64,000 nt of DNA from Bacillus oleivorans (lineage in GTDB: Bacteria > Bacillota > Bacilli > Bacillales > JC228), in assembly GCF_900207585.1 (NCBI RefSeq), contig NZ_OAOP01000003.1:310001-374000 (forward strand), in the 5' to 3' direction. The translations under genes were made by a program, and so were the position numbers. Below, piece after piece: positions 1-8,636 of this stretch (positions within the stretch are counted from its first letter, which is position 1; every line of letters begins with the position of its first letter). Below the pieces are notes generated by a model that was given only the letters and a program-made list of their open reading frames with translations, had not been told where the DNA came from and made no database searches.

Positions 1-385
1 TAAAATGAATAATAGTTGGCGTGGCTTCGATCGCGTAATCATTCCAGCCTTCTTCAAATTCTAAGATGTTGTATTTAACAAGGTCAATTCCCATTTCTTC
101 TGTCATTGGATCAATAATAGGGGTAGTAGCCTGACAGTGAACACACTCAGGGCTAAAGAAATAAACCGTCACATCTTCTTTATTCGCTAGCTTTTCTTTT
201 AATTCATCTGGAAGGATGATATTGTCATATAATGGATCACCAATCAGATCAATGGTAGACTGTTCTAAATTATCTGTGCCGTAAGGGTTATCCTTTAACT
301 TATCTGCGTTTTGTGCATAATTTAAAAAGGCCATTCCTCCGAATAAAACAACAATGATAACTAGGAAAATAATAACTTTTTTCAT
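1..385 (-). CDS. Membrane-anchored thioredoxin-like thiol-disulfide oxidoreductase (3' end outside window)
   Basis: The first 128 residues are visible; the stop lies beyond base 1. An N-terminal hydrophobic segment (about residues 4-21) looks like a signal anchor, so the domain should act outside the membrane. The redox motif CVHC lies near residue 81-84 within FSPECVHCQ, and the segment ATPTIIHF near the visible end supplies the cis-proline loop of a thioredoxin fold. The helical insertion expected of a DsbA/BdbD protein is not apparent, so a short BdbA-like thioredoxin fits better than BdbD. Its ATG overlaps the stop codon of the upstream BdbC-like gene by one base (TAATG), so the two are probably translationally coupled and work as an oxidant pair. 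Confidence 0.8.
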   Translation of the reverse strand, partial: MKKVIIFLVIIVVLFGGMAFLNYAQNADKLKDNPYGTDNLEQSTIDLIGDPLYDNIILPDELKEKLANKEDVTVYFFSPECVHCQATTPIIDPMTEEMGIDLVKYNILEFEEGWNDYAIEATPTIIHF

Positions 386-807
386 TATTTCACTCCTTTT
401 TTCCAGATTAATAAGCTGAAATTAATGATAATAATAAAGGCAATTAGAGCAAGGAAAGGAATTGTAACGAATCCAAACCAGTTAATATATTCACCCGTAC
501 AAGAGACTCGTCCGCACGAAATAGAATTTTCAGCCAGAAAACTCACTTTTTGAATAGAATAATGGTAAAGCGAGATTAGTGCACCGATGGATGATAGGAT
601 TAATGTATACAAACTGATAGAAAAATCTTTTTTAACAACGGCTATCCCCAAAATAATCGCTTGCGGATACATAAGTATTCTTTGGTACCAGCATAAAACA
701 CATGGCTCATACATTCGTACCTCAGAAAAATATAAGCTGCCAAACATCGCAACAACGGATGCAGCCCATGCTATGAATAAATAAGTTTCTCTTCGATCTT
801 TTTTCAA
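385..807 (-). CDS. bdbC: BdbC/DsbB-family disulfide formation protein
   Basis: Small integral membrane protein with four hydrophobic segments. It carries the DsbB-type quinone-side motif CVLCWYQR and a second cysteine pair in CGRVSC between the last two membrane segments. This family passes electrons from an extracytoplasmic thioredoxin-like partner to menaquinone, which fits the partner gene that overlaps its stop codon. I place the start at a TTG (807) encoding MKKDRRETYLF, because a good Shine-Dalgarno (AAGGAGAGG) lies just upstream. The longer frame starting at 834 would put that site inside the coding region. BdbB and BdbC cannot be told apart by eye. Confidence 0.88.
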   Translation of the reverse strand: MKKDRRETYLFIAWAASVVAMFGSLYFSEVRMYEPCVLCWYQRILMYPQAIILGIAVVKKDFSISLYTLILSSIGALISLYHYSIQKVSFLAENSISCGRVSCTGEYINWFGFVTIPFLALIAFIIIINFSLLIWKKGVK

Positions 808-965
808 CCGGAACCCTCTCCTTCTTCTTAACAAATTATATTATGCTTGGTTACAAAAAGTAAATTGAAAGAGTTTGACAATATTATGAATATCTGAACA
901 ATAGACGACATTAACAAAAAAAAGTAAGCTAGTGTATGAAAACCAATATGAAAGAGGGATGCACT

Positions 966-2648
966 ATGCAAACTCGTAAATGGTGGAAGGAATCCGTTGT
1001 TTATCAAATATATCCGCGCAGCTTTTATGATTCGAATGGGGATGGAATCGGAGACATTCCTGGAATCATTCAAAAATTAGATTATTTAAAAGAACTGGGT
1101 ATTGATGTAATCTGGCTTTCACCTGTCTATGAATCCCCTAATGATGATAATGGGTATGACATCAGTGATTATAGAAATATCATGGATGAATTCGGGACGA
1201 TGCAGGACTGGGAACAGCTTTTAGAGGAGATGCATAAACGAGGGATTAAGCTTGTGATGGATTTAGTGGTGAATCATACGTCTGATGAGCATGCCTGGTT
1301 TGTTGAATCTAGAAAATCAAAGGATAATCCTTATCGCGATTATTATATTTGGCGGCCAGGGAAAGAAGGAAAAGAGCCGAACAATTGGGAATCGGCGTTT
1401 AGCGGTTCTGCCTGGCAATATGATGAAACGACAGGTGAGTATTATTTACATATCTTTTCAAAGAAGCAGCCGGATTTAAACTGGGAAAATCGCAATGTAC
1501 GAGAAGAAGTCTACGATATGATGAAGTTTTGGCTTGATAAAGGTGTGGATGGCTTCCGGATGGATGTGATCAACTTTATTTCTAAGGTTGAAGATCTGCC
1601 GGACGCACCCAATCCGCATGGTGTTATGTTTGTATCGGGAAGTAAATATTTTATGAATGGTCCGCGCATTCATGAATTTCTTCAAGAAATGAATAAAGAA
1701 GTTTTGTCCAAGTATGACATTTTAACGGTTGGCGAAATGCCTGGAGTCAGACCGCAGCAGGCGATTGATTATACGGGTGAGGACCGAAATGAACTAAACA
1801 TGGTGTTTCAGTTTGAACATGTCGATATTGATTCCGGTCCAGAAGGCAAATGGGATCTTCGGCCGTTTGATTTAATCCGGCTAAAAGAAATATTATCAAA
1901 GTGGCAGGAAGAACTCTTTGAAAAGGGCTGGAACAGTTTATATTGGAACAATCACGACCAGCCAAGAATCGTCTCTCGTCTTGGTGATGATAAAGAGTAT
2001 AGGGTAAAGTCTGCGAAAATGCTCGGAACCTTGCTACATATGATGCAAGGGACTCCTTATATCTATCAAGGCGAAGAATTGGGCATGACTAATGTACGAT
2101 TTAAATCGCTTGAAGATTATCGGGATATTGAAACTCTCAATATGTATAAAGAAAAAGCCGAAGCAGGAAAAAATCATGAAGAGATTATGAGATCGATTTA
2201 TGTGAAAGGACGGGATAATGCGAGAACCCCGATGCAATGGGATGCGAGTGAACATGCTGGTTTTACAGCCGGGTCCCCATGGATTAAAGTAAATCCGAAT
2301 TATATGGAGATTAATGCAGAGAATGCATTAAAGGATAAGGATTCGGTCTTTCACTATTATAAAAAGCTGATTCAGCTTAGAAAACAACATGAGATTATTG
2401 TGTACGGCAAGTATGATTTGTTGTGGAAGGAACATCCGCACGTTTATGCCTATACGAGGACACTAGATAACAAACAGCTCCTTGTATTAACGAATGTTTC
2501 CGGTTATCCGCAAACATTACAGCTGCCTGATGAGATACAGCCAAAGTCAGAACCTGAAATCTTGATAAGCAATGATCAGCATCAGCCATTTTCAAGAGAA
2601 CTTACATTAAACCCGTGGGAAGCAAGGGTTTATCAGTATAGTATTTAA
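966..2648 (+). CDS. malL: Oligo-1,6-glucosidase / alpha-glucosidase (GH13)
   Basis: About 560 residues, the usual length for Bacillus oligo-1,6-glucosidases and MalL-type sucrase-isomaltases. The start MQTRKWWKESVVYQIYPRSF is typical of the family. Conserved GH13 regions are visible: DLVVNHTSDEH, the nucleophile region DGFRMDVINF (Asp), the acid/base region TVGEMPG (Glu) and the transition-state Asp in NNHDQPR. It is a cytoplasmic enzyme, with no signal peptide, that releases glucose from isomaltose- or maltose-type oligosaccharides. I chose the ATG at 966 over 936 because of the AAAGAGGGA just before it. It stands alone; no sugar transporter is adjacent. The exact substrate is not determined, and the symbol marks the family only. 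Confidence 0.88.
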   Translation: MQTRKWWKESVVYQIYPRSFYDSNGDGIGDIPGIIQKLDYLKELGIDVIWLSPVYESPNDDNGYDISDYRNIMDEFGTMQDWEQLLEEMHKRGIKLVMDLVVNHTSDEHAWFVESRKSKDNPYRDYYIWRPGKEGKEPNNWESAFSGSAWQYDETTGEYYLHIFSKKQPDLNWENRNVREEVYDMMKFWLDKGVDGFRMDVINFISKVEDLPDAPNPHGVMFVSGSKYFMNGPRIHEFLQEMNKEVLSKYDILTVGEMPGVRPQQAIDYTGEDRNELNMVFQFEHVDIDSGPEGKWDLRPFDLIRLKEILSKWQEELFEKGWNSLYWNNHDQPRIVSRLGDDKEYRVKSAKMLGTLLHMMQGTPYIYQGEELGMTNVRFKSLEDYRDIETLNMYKEKAEAGKNHEEIMRSIYVKGRDNARTPMQWDASEHAGFTAGSPWIKVNPNYMEINAENALKDKDSVFHYYKKLIQLRKQHEIIVYGKYDLLWKEHPHVYAYTRTLDNKQLLVLTNVSGYPQTLQLPDEIQPKSEPEILISNDQHQPFSRELTLNPWEARVYQYSI

Positions 2649-2775
2649 AGAAAATTCTCCCGCTGCGAGCCATAAGGCGAAGCATGATGCGTAATTGCAC
2701 ATAGTTAATATCTAAAATTTTTACTGAGAAAAACATACATCTATGCTAAAAATGCTATACGCTTAAAGTATAAAA

Positions 2776-2819
2776 AAGACAAGTAACATTCGATTACGCT
2801 TAATCGGGTTACTTGTCTT
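2776..2819. terminator. Bidirectional terminator between the glucosidase and the TetR gene
   Basis: A 12-bp perfect inverted repeat (AAGACAAGTAAC at 2776-2787, complement at 2808-2819) is flanked by A-rich and T-rich runs on the two sides. It can stop transcripts from both convergent genes, and its right arm overlaps the TetR stop codon. Confidence 0.8.
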
Positions 2820-3417
2820 ATTCTTTTTTACCAAAAAAGCCATAAAAGAAAAACTCTGTAATTTCTTGAATCCGTTCTTTTTTATTAATTCCTGTATACA
2901 TTTCTGGAAAATGGCGAATTCCCTCATTAAAAATTTGCGTAATCAGTAAAATGGTTTCAGGGGAATAGGAGGCACTAATCTCACCGCTATCTTTTCCTTC
3001 CTGCAGAAAAGCATAGACAGAAGGGAGCGAGTCTTTCGTTGCAAAATCACTGATCAGCTTTTGCAGCTTAGGAGAAGGAGATGAAAATATCGCTTTTAGG
3101 AAATCGTCATGAATGCTGATCGTTTCCTGAAGCTTCATTCCAATAATAAGGCCGATTTTTTCTTTAAAGGAAAGCTCTTTATGATCCATTATCTTCTGAA
3201 ACGCGTTTAACTGCTCTTCAAGATAAAACTTGACGACCTCAAATAAAAGCTCATCTTTATTGCCAAAATAATTGTAGATTGAAACCTGAGAGACATTTGC
3301 TTTTTCTGCAACGTCTTTGATACTGACTTTCTGAAATCCGTTCTTCGTGAATAGGGATAAAGCAGCATGGAGAATCTGCTCCATTTTTTGAAGTCGTCTC
3401 TTTTCAAATCCGTTCAT
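2818..3417 (-). CDS. TetR/AcrR family transcriptional regulator
   Basis: 199 residues with an N-terminal TetR helix-turn-helix: ILHAALSLFTKNGF, then VSIKDVAEKANVSQVSIYNYFGNKDELL, the classic arrangement in which YNYF follows the recognition helix. The C-terminal ligand/dimer domain is not conserved enough to name an inducer. It is divergent from yhcX and convergent with the glucosidase. Its target is unknown; by analogy it may repress itself or yhcX. A weak TCCCA-N13-TGGGA inverted repeat in the 3418-3513 gap could be an operator but is not convincing. Confidence 0.85.
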   Translation of the reverse strand: MNGFEKRRLQKMEQILHAALSLFTKNGFQKVSIKDVAEKANVSQVSIYNYFGNKDELLFEVVKFYLEEQLNAFQKIMDHKELSFKEKIGLIIGMKLQETISIHDDFLKAIFSSPSPKLQKLISDFATKDSLPSVYAFLQEGKDSGEISASYSPETILLITQIFNEGIRHFPEMYTGINKKERIQEITEFFFYGFFGKKE

Positions 3418-3513
3418 TCTGTCACCTCAATCCCAATCATATGAAATTTGGGACATGATTTCAATCATTTTCCCTGCCATAGCCAACCATTAAAACGTGA
3501 GGGAGATCTTTCT

Positions 3514-5058
3514 ATGACCAAGCTTGATCTATCTAAATTTGAGAAAAAAGTGATTGTGCGAACCATGGAAGTGAAAGATATTGACGATATTATTAAACTG
3601 GAGAAAATATGTTTCCCAGGCATGATCCCGTGGAAGCGGGACCAACTGGAAAGCCATCTTGAGATATTTCCTGAAGGTCAATTTGTTGTGGAGTACGATG
3701 GTGAAATCATTGCCTCTTCTTCGAGTTTGATTATTGACTTCCATGAATATGACGCCCTCCATACATGGGATGACATTACAGACGAAGGCTATATAACAAA
3801 CCATAATCCGGAAGGCTATAATTTATATGGAATTGAGATCATGGTCCACCCCGATTATCGCCGGATGAAATTAGGCCATCGGCTTTATGAGGCCAGAAAG
3901 GATTTGGCAAGAAGACTTAATTTAAAGAGTATCATTATTGGAGGAAGAATTCCTTTCTACCATAAATATGCTGATGAAATGTCGCCAAAAGAGTACGTCG
4001 AACAGGTTCGAATGCGAAATATTTATGATCCGGTGATGTCCTTCCAGTTATTTAATGGTTTTACTTTAAAGAGAATCAACCCTAATTATTTGCCAGATGA
4101 CAAGGCATCTAATAAATATGCAACCTTAATGGAATGGAATAACGTTGACTATCAGCCGAAATCAAAGCGGTTCTTTAAAACGAGTTTCCCGGTTCGAATT
4201 TGTGTCGTTCAATATGGAATGAGGCAGATTAACTCTTTTGAAGAGTTTTCACATCAAGTCGAATATTATGTGGACGTGGCTTACGATACAGGCTCCGACT
4301 TTGTTGTATTTCCTGAACTTCTTACTACGCAGTTGATGTCTTTTATAGACGATAAATCACCGAACGTAGCAATTCGGAAGTTAGCCGAATACACCGAATC
4401 CTATATTCAATTATTCACAGATTTGGCTGTTAAGTACAATGTTAATATCGTTGGCGGATCTCACATTGTAGAAGAAGATGACAATAAAATCTATAATATT
4501 GCCTACCTTTTTCGAAGAGATGGGACAATTGATAAACAATATAAGCTTCATATCACTCGTAATGAAAGAAAATGGTGGGGTGTCAGCCGTGGAGATGAGG
4601 TTAAAGTATTTGATACGGATTGCGGCAGAATTGCCATCGCAATTTGTTATGACATCGAATTTCCTGAAATCGCCAGGATTGTGACAAACAGGGGTGCAAA
4701 AATTATCTTTGTTCCGTTTTGTACAGAAGATCGGCAAGGATATTTACGGGTGCGGTACTGTGCCCAGGCAAGAGCGATTGAAAATCAGGTGTATACTGTG
4801 ATTTCAGGAACAGTAGGGCATTTGCCGCAAACGGAAAATATGGATATTCAATATGCACAATCCGCGATTTTTTCCCCATCTGATTTTGAATTCCCAAGAG
4901 ACGGGATTATAGGGGAAACCAATCCTAATATTGAGATGGTGGTTATTGGCGATGTCGACCTTGAAATTCTAAGAAGGCAGCGGCAAGATGGCACTGTCCA
5001 GCATTTAAAGGATCGACGAAATGATATCTACGAAATAAAATACAAAAATGGCAAATGA
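3514..5058 (+). CDS. yhcX: GNAT acetyltransferase-nitrilase fusion (carbon-nitrogen hydrolase), YhcX-like
   Basis: About 514 residues in two domains. Residues 1 to about 220 resemble a GNAT N-acyltransferase, with the acetyl-CoA-loop-like segment VHPDYRRMKLGHRLYEARK. Residues from about 228 form a nitrilase-superfamily hydrolase with its triad visible: Glu in FPELLTT, Lys in DKQYKLHITRNE, Cys in AICYDIEFPE. This matches B. subtilis YhcX, which also precedes yhcY-yhcZ. The family suggests amide hydrolysis coupled to acyl transfer on a small molecule; the substrate is not known. The start was set at 3514 because of the GAGGGAGAT upstream. A decayed SDR fragment follows directly. Confidence 0.86.
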   Translation: MTKLDLSKFEKKVIVRTMEVKDIDDIIKLEKICFPGMIPWKRDQLESHLEIFPEGQFVVEYDGEIIASSSSLIIDFHEYDALHTWDDITDEGYITNHNPEGYNLYGIEIMVHPDYRRMKLGHRLYEARKDLARRLNLKSIIIGGRIPFYHKYADEMSPKEYVEQVRMRNIYDPVMSFQLFNGFTLKRINPNYLPDDKASNKYATLMEWNNVDYQPKSKRFFKTSFPVRICVVQYGMRQINSFEEFSHQVEYYVDVAYDTGSDFVVFPELLTTQLMSFIDDKSPNVAIRKLAEYTESYIQLFTDLAVKYNVNIVGGSHIVEEDDNKIYNIAYLFRRDGTIDKQYKLHITRNERKWWGVSRGDEVKVFDTDCGRIAIAICYDIEFPEIARIVTNRGAKIIFVPFCTEDRQGYLRVRYCAQARAIENQVYTVISGTVGHLPQTENMDIQYAQSAIFSPSDFEFPRDGIIGETNPNIEMVVIGDVDLEILRRQRQDGTVQHLKDRRNDIYEIKYKNGK

Positions 5059-5321
5059 GGTTGTTTTAATGCGAAAGGTTGAATCAAGTAGCCATCGTGA
5101 TAGGTACGTCCCGGGGAATTGGGAAAGGGATCGCCTTATAAATCCGGGAATGGTTGATACCTATTTTGCTAATTCAACACAAGGTTTACCAGAGAAAAAA
5201 GACTGGTTAAAGGTTGAACAGATTGCCGAGGCCGTTGCCTGTATGGCGTCAAGCTCCAGCTCATATGGTGATTGATGAAATTATTCTGCACCCATTAATT
5301 CAGGAATATCCGATAGCGTAA
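5048..5321 (+). pseudogene. Remnant of a short-chain dehydrogenase/reductase (C-terminal part, frameshifted)
   Basis: Reading from 5048 gives 75 residues. The middle part (LINPGMVDTYF, then DWLKVEQIAEAVACMAS) is the conserved C-terminal region of an SDR: the PG motif after the active site and the [ED]-x-IAEAV helix. The frame then stops, but a +1 shift near 5262 continues with MVIDEIILHPLIQEYPIA and a stop at 5319-5321, the usual SDR tail. The Rossmann core with its glycine motif and the YxxxK catalytic pair is absent. The first 30 residues do not resemble an SDR. This looks like a deletion relic, not a functional gene. Confidence 0.72.
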
Positions 5322-5326
5322 AGAGA

Positions 5327-5366
5327 AAACCGTGTTACCATTTAGGTAATTCGGTTTTTGTTTTTT
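5327..5366 (+). terminator. Rho-independent terminator after yhcX and the SDR relic
   Basis: Imperfect stem (AAAACCG...CGGTTTT with an inner GTTACC/GGTAAT pairing) followed by TTTTGTTTTTT. Confidence 0.7.
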
Positions 5367-5474
5367 AGCGAAAGGATCTCATACTTTAGTCGCAGAATAA
5401 ATCATTCTTTTTGATAAAGCTTTTACAGCCAAAAAACAGATATAATAAGAGTAAGAATTCAAAGGGGAGCACGT

Positions 5475-6587
5475 ATGGGAACATCAATTAATCGTTTAAA
5501 CGTCCTGAAAAATATCGCAGAGCTTTTAAATGAGGCGACAGATATTCATACCATTTTACAGGAAGTATTAAAGAAGCTGCTAACATTAACGGGACTCTCA
5601 ACCGGATGGATTTTCCTGATTGAAAAAAATGGGAAGCACAAGTTAGCGGCTTATGAAAATCTTCCGCCAGCCTTAGAGTATAACGAGCTATCGCCCATGT
5701 GCAAGGGTGGTTGCTGGTGTGTCAATAAATTCAACAACGGGACTTTACATAAAGCGTCCAACATTATTGAGTGTCAGCGTATTGAAATTGCCATTATGCA
5801 AAAGCTCGGTGATACTGGCGGAATTACGCATCATGCCACTATCCCATTGCATGTCGGAAACGAACGGTTTGGACTTATCAATGTCGCATCTCCCAATAAA
5901 ACTTTTTTTACTGAAGAGGAATTAGCCCTTTTAGAAGCAACTGCCCACCAAATTGGAGCAGCCATTAAGCGGATTCAGTTAACAAAAAAGGAACAGGAAA
6001 TGGCTTTGCGGGAAGAAAGAAATCGACTGGCTCGGGACCTTCATGACTCCGTTAATCAGTTATTATTTTCCATGACCTTAACTGCTAGGGGCGGGAAAGA
6101 GATGACGGCTGATCAGGAAGTCAAGGAAACGTTTCAGTATATTCAAGAGTTGGCTCAGCAAGCTTTGAGCGAAATGAGAGCTCTAATATGGCAATTGAAA
6201 CCGATTGGACTTGAAGATGGTCTGTTAAAAGCGATCAAAAGCTACGGGGAAATGCTGAACCTAAACGTACATGATCAGATTATTGGAGTAGGAAACCTCC
6301 CGTCTAATGTTGAAGAGGTCCTGTGGAGGGTCAGTCAAGAAGCATTCAATAATTGTAAAAAGCATGCGGGAACCAACGACATTTGGGTCACGATTGAACA
6401 CTTAAAAAACGAGGTTATCCTATCGGTAAAAGATGAAGGCAGCGGGTTTACGATTCATGAAAATAACATGATTCCTACATTAGGCTTGAGTAACATGAAA
6501 ACAAGGGTGGAATCGGTTGGAGGAACTTTTTCATTAACGAGTCAGCCTAATCAGGGTACCTCAATTCAAATAAAGATTTCATTTTAA
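5475..6587 (+). CDS. yhcY: GAF-domain sensor histidine kinase, YhcY/AirS-like
   Basis: 370 residues with no membrane segment, so a cytoplasmic sensor. Residues 1 to about 170 form a GAF domain. Residues about 175-245 form the HisKA_3 dimerisation/phosphoacceptor domain (EERNRLARDLHDSVNQLL, His in RDLHD). The NarL-type HATPase follows (NCKKHAG, DEGSGF, GLSNMKTRVE). The GAF domain has four cysteines at about positions 76, 80, 82 and 100 (CKGGCWC plus a later C). The homologous staphylococcal AirS (formerly YhcS) uses GAF cysteines to hold an oxygen-sensitive iron-sulfur cluster, so redox or oxygen sensing is likely. The partner regulator starts 15 bp downstream. Confidence 0.88.
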   Translation: MGTSINRLNVLKNIAELLNEATDIHTILQEVLKKLLTLTGLSTGWIFLIEKNGKHKLAAYENLPPALEYNELSPMCKGGCWCVNKFNNGTLHKASNIIECQRIEIAIMQKLGDTGGITHHATIPLHVGNERFGLINVASPNKTFFTEEELALLEATAHQIGAAIKRIQLTKKEQEMALREERNRLARDLHDSVNQLLFSMTLTARGGKEMTADQEVKETFQYIQELAQQALSEMRALIWQLKPIGLEDGLLKAIKSYGEMLNLNVHDQIIGVGNLPSNVEEVLWRVSQEAFNNCKKHAGTNDIWVTIEHLKNEVILSVKDEGSGFTIHENNMIPTLGLSNMKTRVESVGGTFSLTSQPNQGTSIQIKISF

Positions 6588-6602
6588 GGGAAGGCGTTAA
6601 AA

Positions 6603-7247
6603 ATGGGGATAAAATTAATCATTGCAGATGATCATCCGATTGTTCGGCGGGGTCTTGTCTTTTTTTTAAAGACACAGTCTGATATTAGAGTGATTGGCGA
6701 AGCTAGCAGCGGAAATGAAATCATTCAATTAGCTGATGAATTACAGCCTGATCTTATCTTAATGGATTTATTAATGCCAGGTTTAAACGGGATTGAGGCA
6801 ACGAAAAAAATTAAGGCTAAAAACCCGTATATACGCATCATTATTTTAACCAGTTTTTCTGATCAAGATCAGGTAATTCCTGCTATTGAAGCGGGAGCTG
6901 ACGGGTATCAGCTTAAAGATGTAGAGCCGGATGTACTCGTTCAAGCGATCCGTGAAGTGGTGAATGGCGGGAAATCCCTTCATCCGAAAGCAACTGATCA
7001 AATCGTCAGTCAATTTACAAAAAAACGGAAAGAAGACGCGAAAATAGACGAATTAACCACCCGCGAAAAAGAAGTGTTAATTGAAATTGCCAAAGGAAAA
7101 AGTAATAAAGAAATTGCAACTTCTCTATATATAACTGAAAAGACAGTGAAAACACATGTATCCAACATTCTTGCTAAGCTTGAATTATCAGACCGGACAC
7201 AAGCTGCCTTATTCGCGGTCCGAAATGGCCTCGTGCAAAACCAATAG
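6603..7247 (+). CDS. yhcZ: NarL/LuxR-family response regulator, YhcZ-like
   Basis: 214 residues. The receiver domain has the acidic pocket (ADDHP), the phosphoacceptor Asp in DLILMDLLMPGLNG, a Thr/Ser switch (ILTSFSD) and Lys in YQLKD. The C-terminal LuxR helix-turn-helix reads LTTREKEVLIEIAKGKSNKEIA...TEKTVKTHVSNIL. It is in an operon with the kinase yhcY, 15 bp downstream, and should be phosphorylated by it. The targets cannot be read here; the S. aureus homologue AirR controls redox and respiration genes. Confidence 0.9.
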   Translation: MGIKLIIADDHPIVRRGLVFFLKTQSDIRVIGEASSGNEIIQLADELQPDLILMDLLMPGLNGIEATKKIKAKNPYIRIIILTSFSDQDQVIPAIEAGADGYQLKDVEPDVLVQAIREVVNGGKSLHPKATDQIVSQFTKKRKEDAKIDELTTREKEVLIEIAKGKSNKEIATSLYITEKTVKTHVSNILAKLELSDRTQAALFAVRNGLVQNQ

Positions 7248-7253
7248 CAAATA

Positions 7254-7294
7254 AAAGACGGAGGGTGCCCCTTATACACCATCCGTCTTTTTTG
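7254..7294. terminator. Terminator between yhcZ and yhdB (convergent)
   Basis: AAAGACGGAGGGTG pairs with CACCATCCGTCTTT across a short loop and is followed by TTTTTT. It stops the yhcYZ transcript and may also serve the converging yhdB gene. Confidence 0.8.
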
Positions 7295-7323
7295 TAACCT
7301 TTGTTTCTCTACTGCCTTTAACT

Positions 7324-7584
7324 TCAGCCCTTTATCAGTTCCATCCCATTTTCCTGATTCTGTGTCCAATCAAGTGTTTCGGTTGCATGGTCAATGTATC
7401 GCAGAAGCGCATAAAGATGACTTTCGATGAGAGAATAATCTTTAGAAAATTGATACGCATGCAGAAAATGCTCAATTTTCTTTGATAACATGTCATCCTT
7501 TGTGCGAACCATCAAAAGCAAAAGGTTATCCCATTGAGAACGATGCGTATAGTATAAAGCTCGATCATAATCGACCGTATTCAT
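7324..7584 (-). CDS. yhdB: Conserved Bacillus protein, YhdB-like
   Basis: 86-residue soluble protein with no catalytic motif that I recognise. The N-terminus DYDRALYYTHRSQWDNLLLLMVRTKDD and its place right after yhcZ match B. subtilis YhdB from memory. It is largely helical and acidic. Function is unknown. It is transcribed against yhcYZ and has a GAGGGGAACG-type Shine-Dalgarno in front of the ATG. Confidence 0.75.
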   Translation of the reverse strand: MNTVDYDRALYYTHRSQWDNLLLLMVRTKDDMLSKKIEHFLHAYQFSKDYSLIESHLYALLRYIDHATETLDWTQNQENGMELIKG

Positions 7585-7737
7585 TCGTTCCCCTCCTCTC
7601 TCAGGAGTTACTTTTAGTGTATGTGGTTTGTCCTTAAATTTGTTCTCTAAATGTTGGAGATGCTGTCATGACGGTAACGTTACAAATTGGAGGTATACCC
7701 ATAAGTGACCAAGGTTTTTAGCGGGGAGGGTTTGATG

Positions 7738-8190
7738 GGATTTTTAAGGGGTCTAAGGCCCGTAAGAAAGGATTGGGTTGCTGGAAAGTCTTTTATAAGG
7801 CTTCTAAAGACAAGACCGAAAAAAGGCATAAAGGCAGAAATAAAGTCTTTTATAAGGGTTCTAAAGGCCGTAAAAAGAGTAAGGGCAGAAGAAAGTCTTT
7901 TATAAGGGTTCTAAAGGCCGTAAAAAGGAGTAAGGGCAGAAGAAAGTCTTTTATAAGGGTTCTAAAGGCCGTAAAAAGGAGTAAGGGCAGAAGAAAGTCT
8001 TTTATAAGGGTTCTAAATGCCTTAAAAAGGAGTAAGGGCAGAAGAAAGTCTTTTACAAGTGTTCTAAAGGCCGTAAAAAGGAGTAAGGGCAGAAGAAAGT
8101 CTTTTATAAGGGTTCTAAAGACAATTAAAAGGAATTAAGATTGAAGAAATGTCTTTTATAAAGGAATGAAGGTAAAGATTCGGGAGATAA
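7738..8190 (+). repeat. 51-bp tandem repeat array 1 (between yhdB and yhdC)
   Basis: Eight copies of a core reading about GTCTTTTATAAGGGTTCTAA start at 7788, 7845, 7895, 7946, 7997, 8048, 8099 and 8151, so spacing is 57, 50, 51, 51, 51, 51 and 52 bp. A more decayed copy precedes them near 7738. Because 51 is 17 codons, a frame of about 121 codons stays open through the array (repeat unit KSFIRVLKAVKRSKGRR). It has no Shine-Dalgarno and a biased composition, so I treat it as non-coding. The last unit (8145-8180, ATGTC...TTATAAAGGAATGAAGG) resembles the first units of array 2 at 41.0 kb. The array fills most of the 7585-8252 gap. Confidence 0.85.
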
Positions 8191-8252
8191 AAAAATAAAT
8201 ACATAAAAGTGACCAATAAAAAGAAAAATAAAAGCAAAAACAGGAGGAAATC

Positions 8253-8573
8253 ATGAAAAAGTTTTTATCATGTATTATCTTGGTTTCGTTTCTTTTTAGT
8301 GTAGTTGGTCATCAGGAAGTAGAGGGGCAAGTCGATTATGAAAAATACGGAAGAATCGCGATTGCGCTTGTTAAAGAGGATTATCCGGGTGCACCGGTTC
8401 AAGAGTATCAATACTTAGGAAGAAAACAGGTTAACGGAGATAAAGTAACGGATTCTTTTGAATTTAGAGTAACAGAACAAGGAAGAACAAAAAGGGTTAT
8501 TGTAAATGTTACACATGATTTAAAAAACAAAAAGACATTAGATATTTCAGTACAGGAACAAGAAGCCCAATAA
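8253..8573 (+). CDS. yhdC: Secreted DUF3889-family protein, YhdC-like
   Basis: 106 residues: an N-terminal signal peptide (about residues 1-26, hydrophobic after MKKF) and a small mature domain containing YGRIAIALVKEDYPGAPVQEYQYLGRKQ and DSFEFRV, typical of the DUF3889 proteins of Bacillus (YhdC, YqzG). Likely exported or cell-surface; function unknown. Its position after yhdB agrees with B. subtilis yhdC. A strong AGGAGG site sits 6-7 bp before the ATG, and its own terminator overlaps the gene end. Confidence 0.78.
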   Translation: MKKFLSCIILVSFLFSVVGHQEVEGQVDYEKYGRIAIALVKEDYPGAPVQEYQYLGRKQVNGDKVTDSFEFRVTEQGRTKRVIVNVTHDLKNKKTLDISVQEQEAQ

Positions 8574-8592
8574 ACGGGCTTCTTTCTTTTTG
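8562..8592 (+). terminator. Terminator of yhdC
   Basis: AGAAGCCC pairs with GGGCTTCT around the stop codon TAA and is followed by TTCTTTTT. Confidence 0.75.
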
Positions 8593-8636
8593 CGAATCAA
8601 AAACGATACCATTTTTTCATTCTAATTATTTTGCCT

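Noticed and set aside
1-385. Naming the cut-off gene bdbD
   Set aside because: The visible 128 residues look like a short thioredoxin (cis-Pro close after the CVHC motif) and lack the DsbA helical insertion.
3418-3513. TetR operator between the TetR gene and yhcX
   Set aside because: Only a 5-bp inverted repeat (TCCCA-N13-TGGGA) was found, too weak to claim.
7773-8138. 121-codon open frame through repeat array 1 as a protein-coding gene
   Set aside because: The frame is open only because the period is 17 codons. There is no ribosome site, the start is an isolated TTG, and composition is unlike neighbouring genes.
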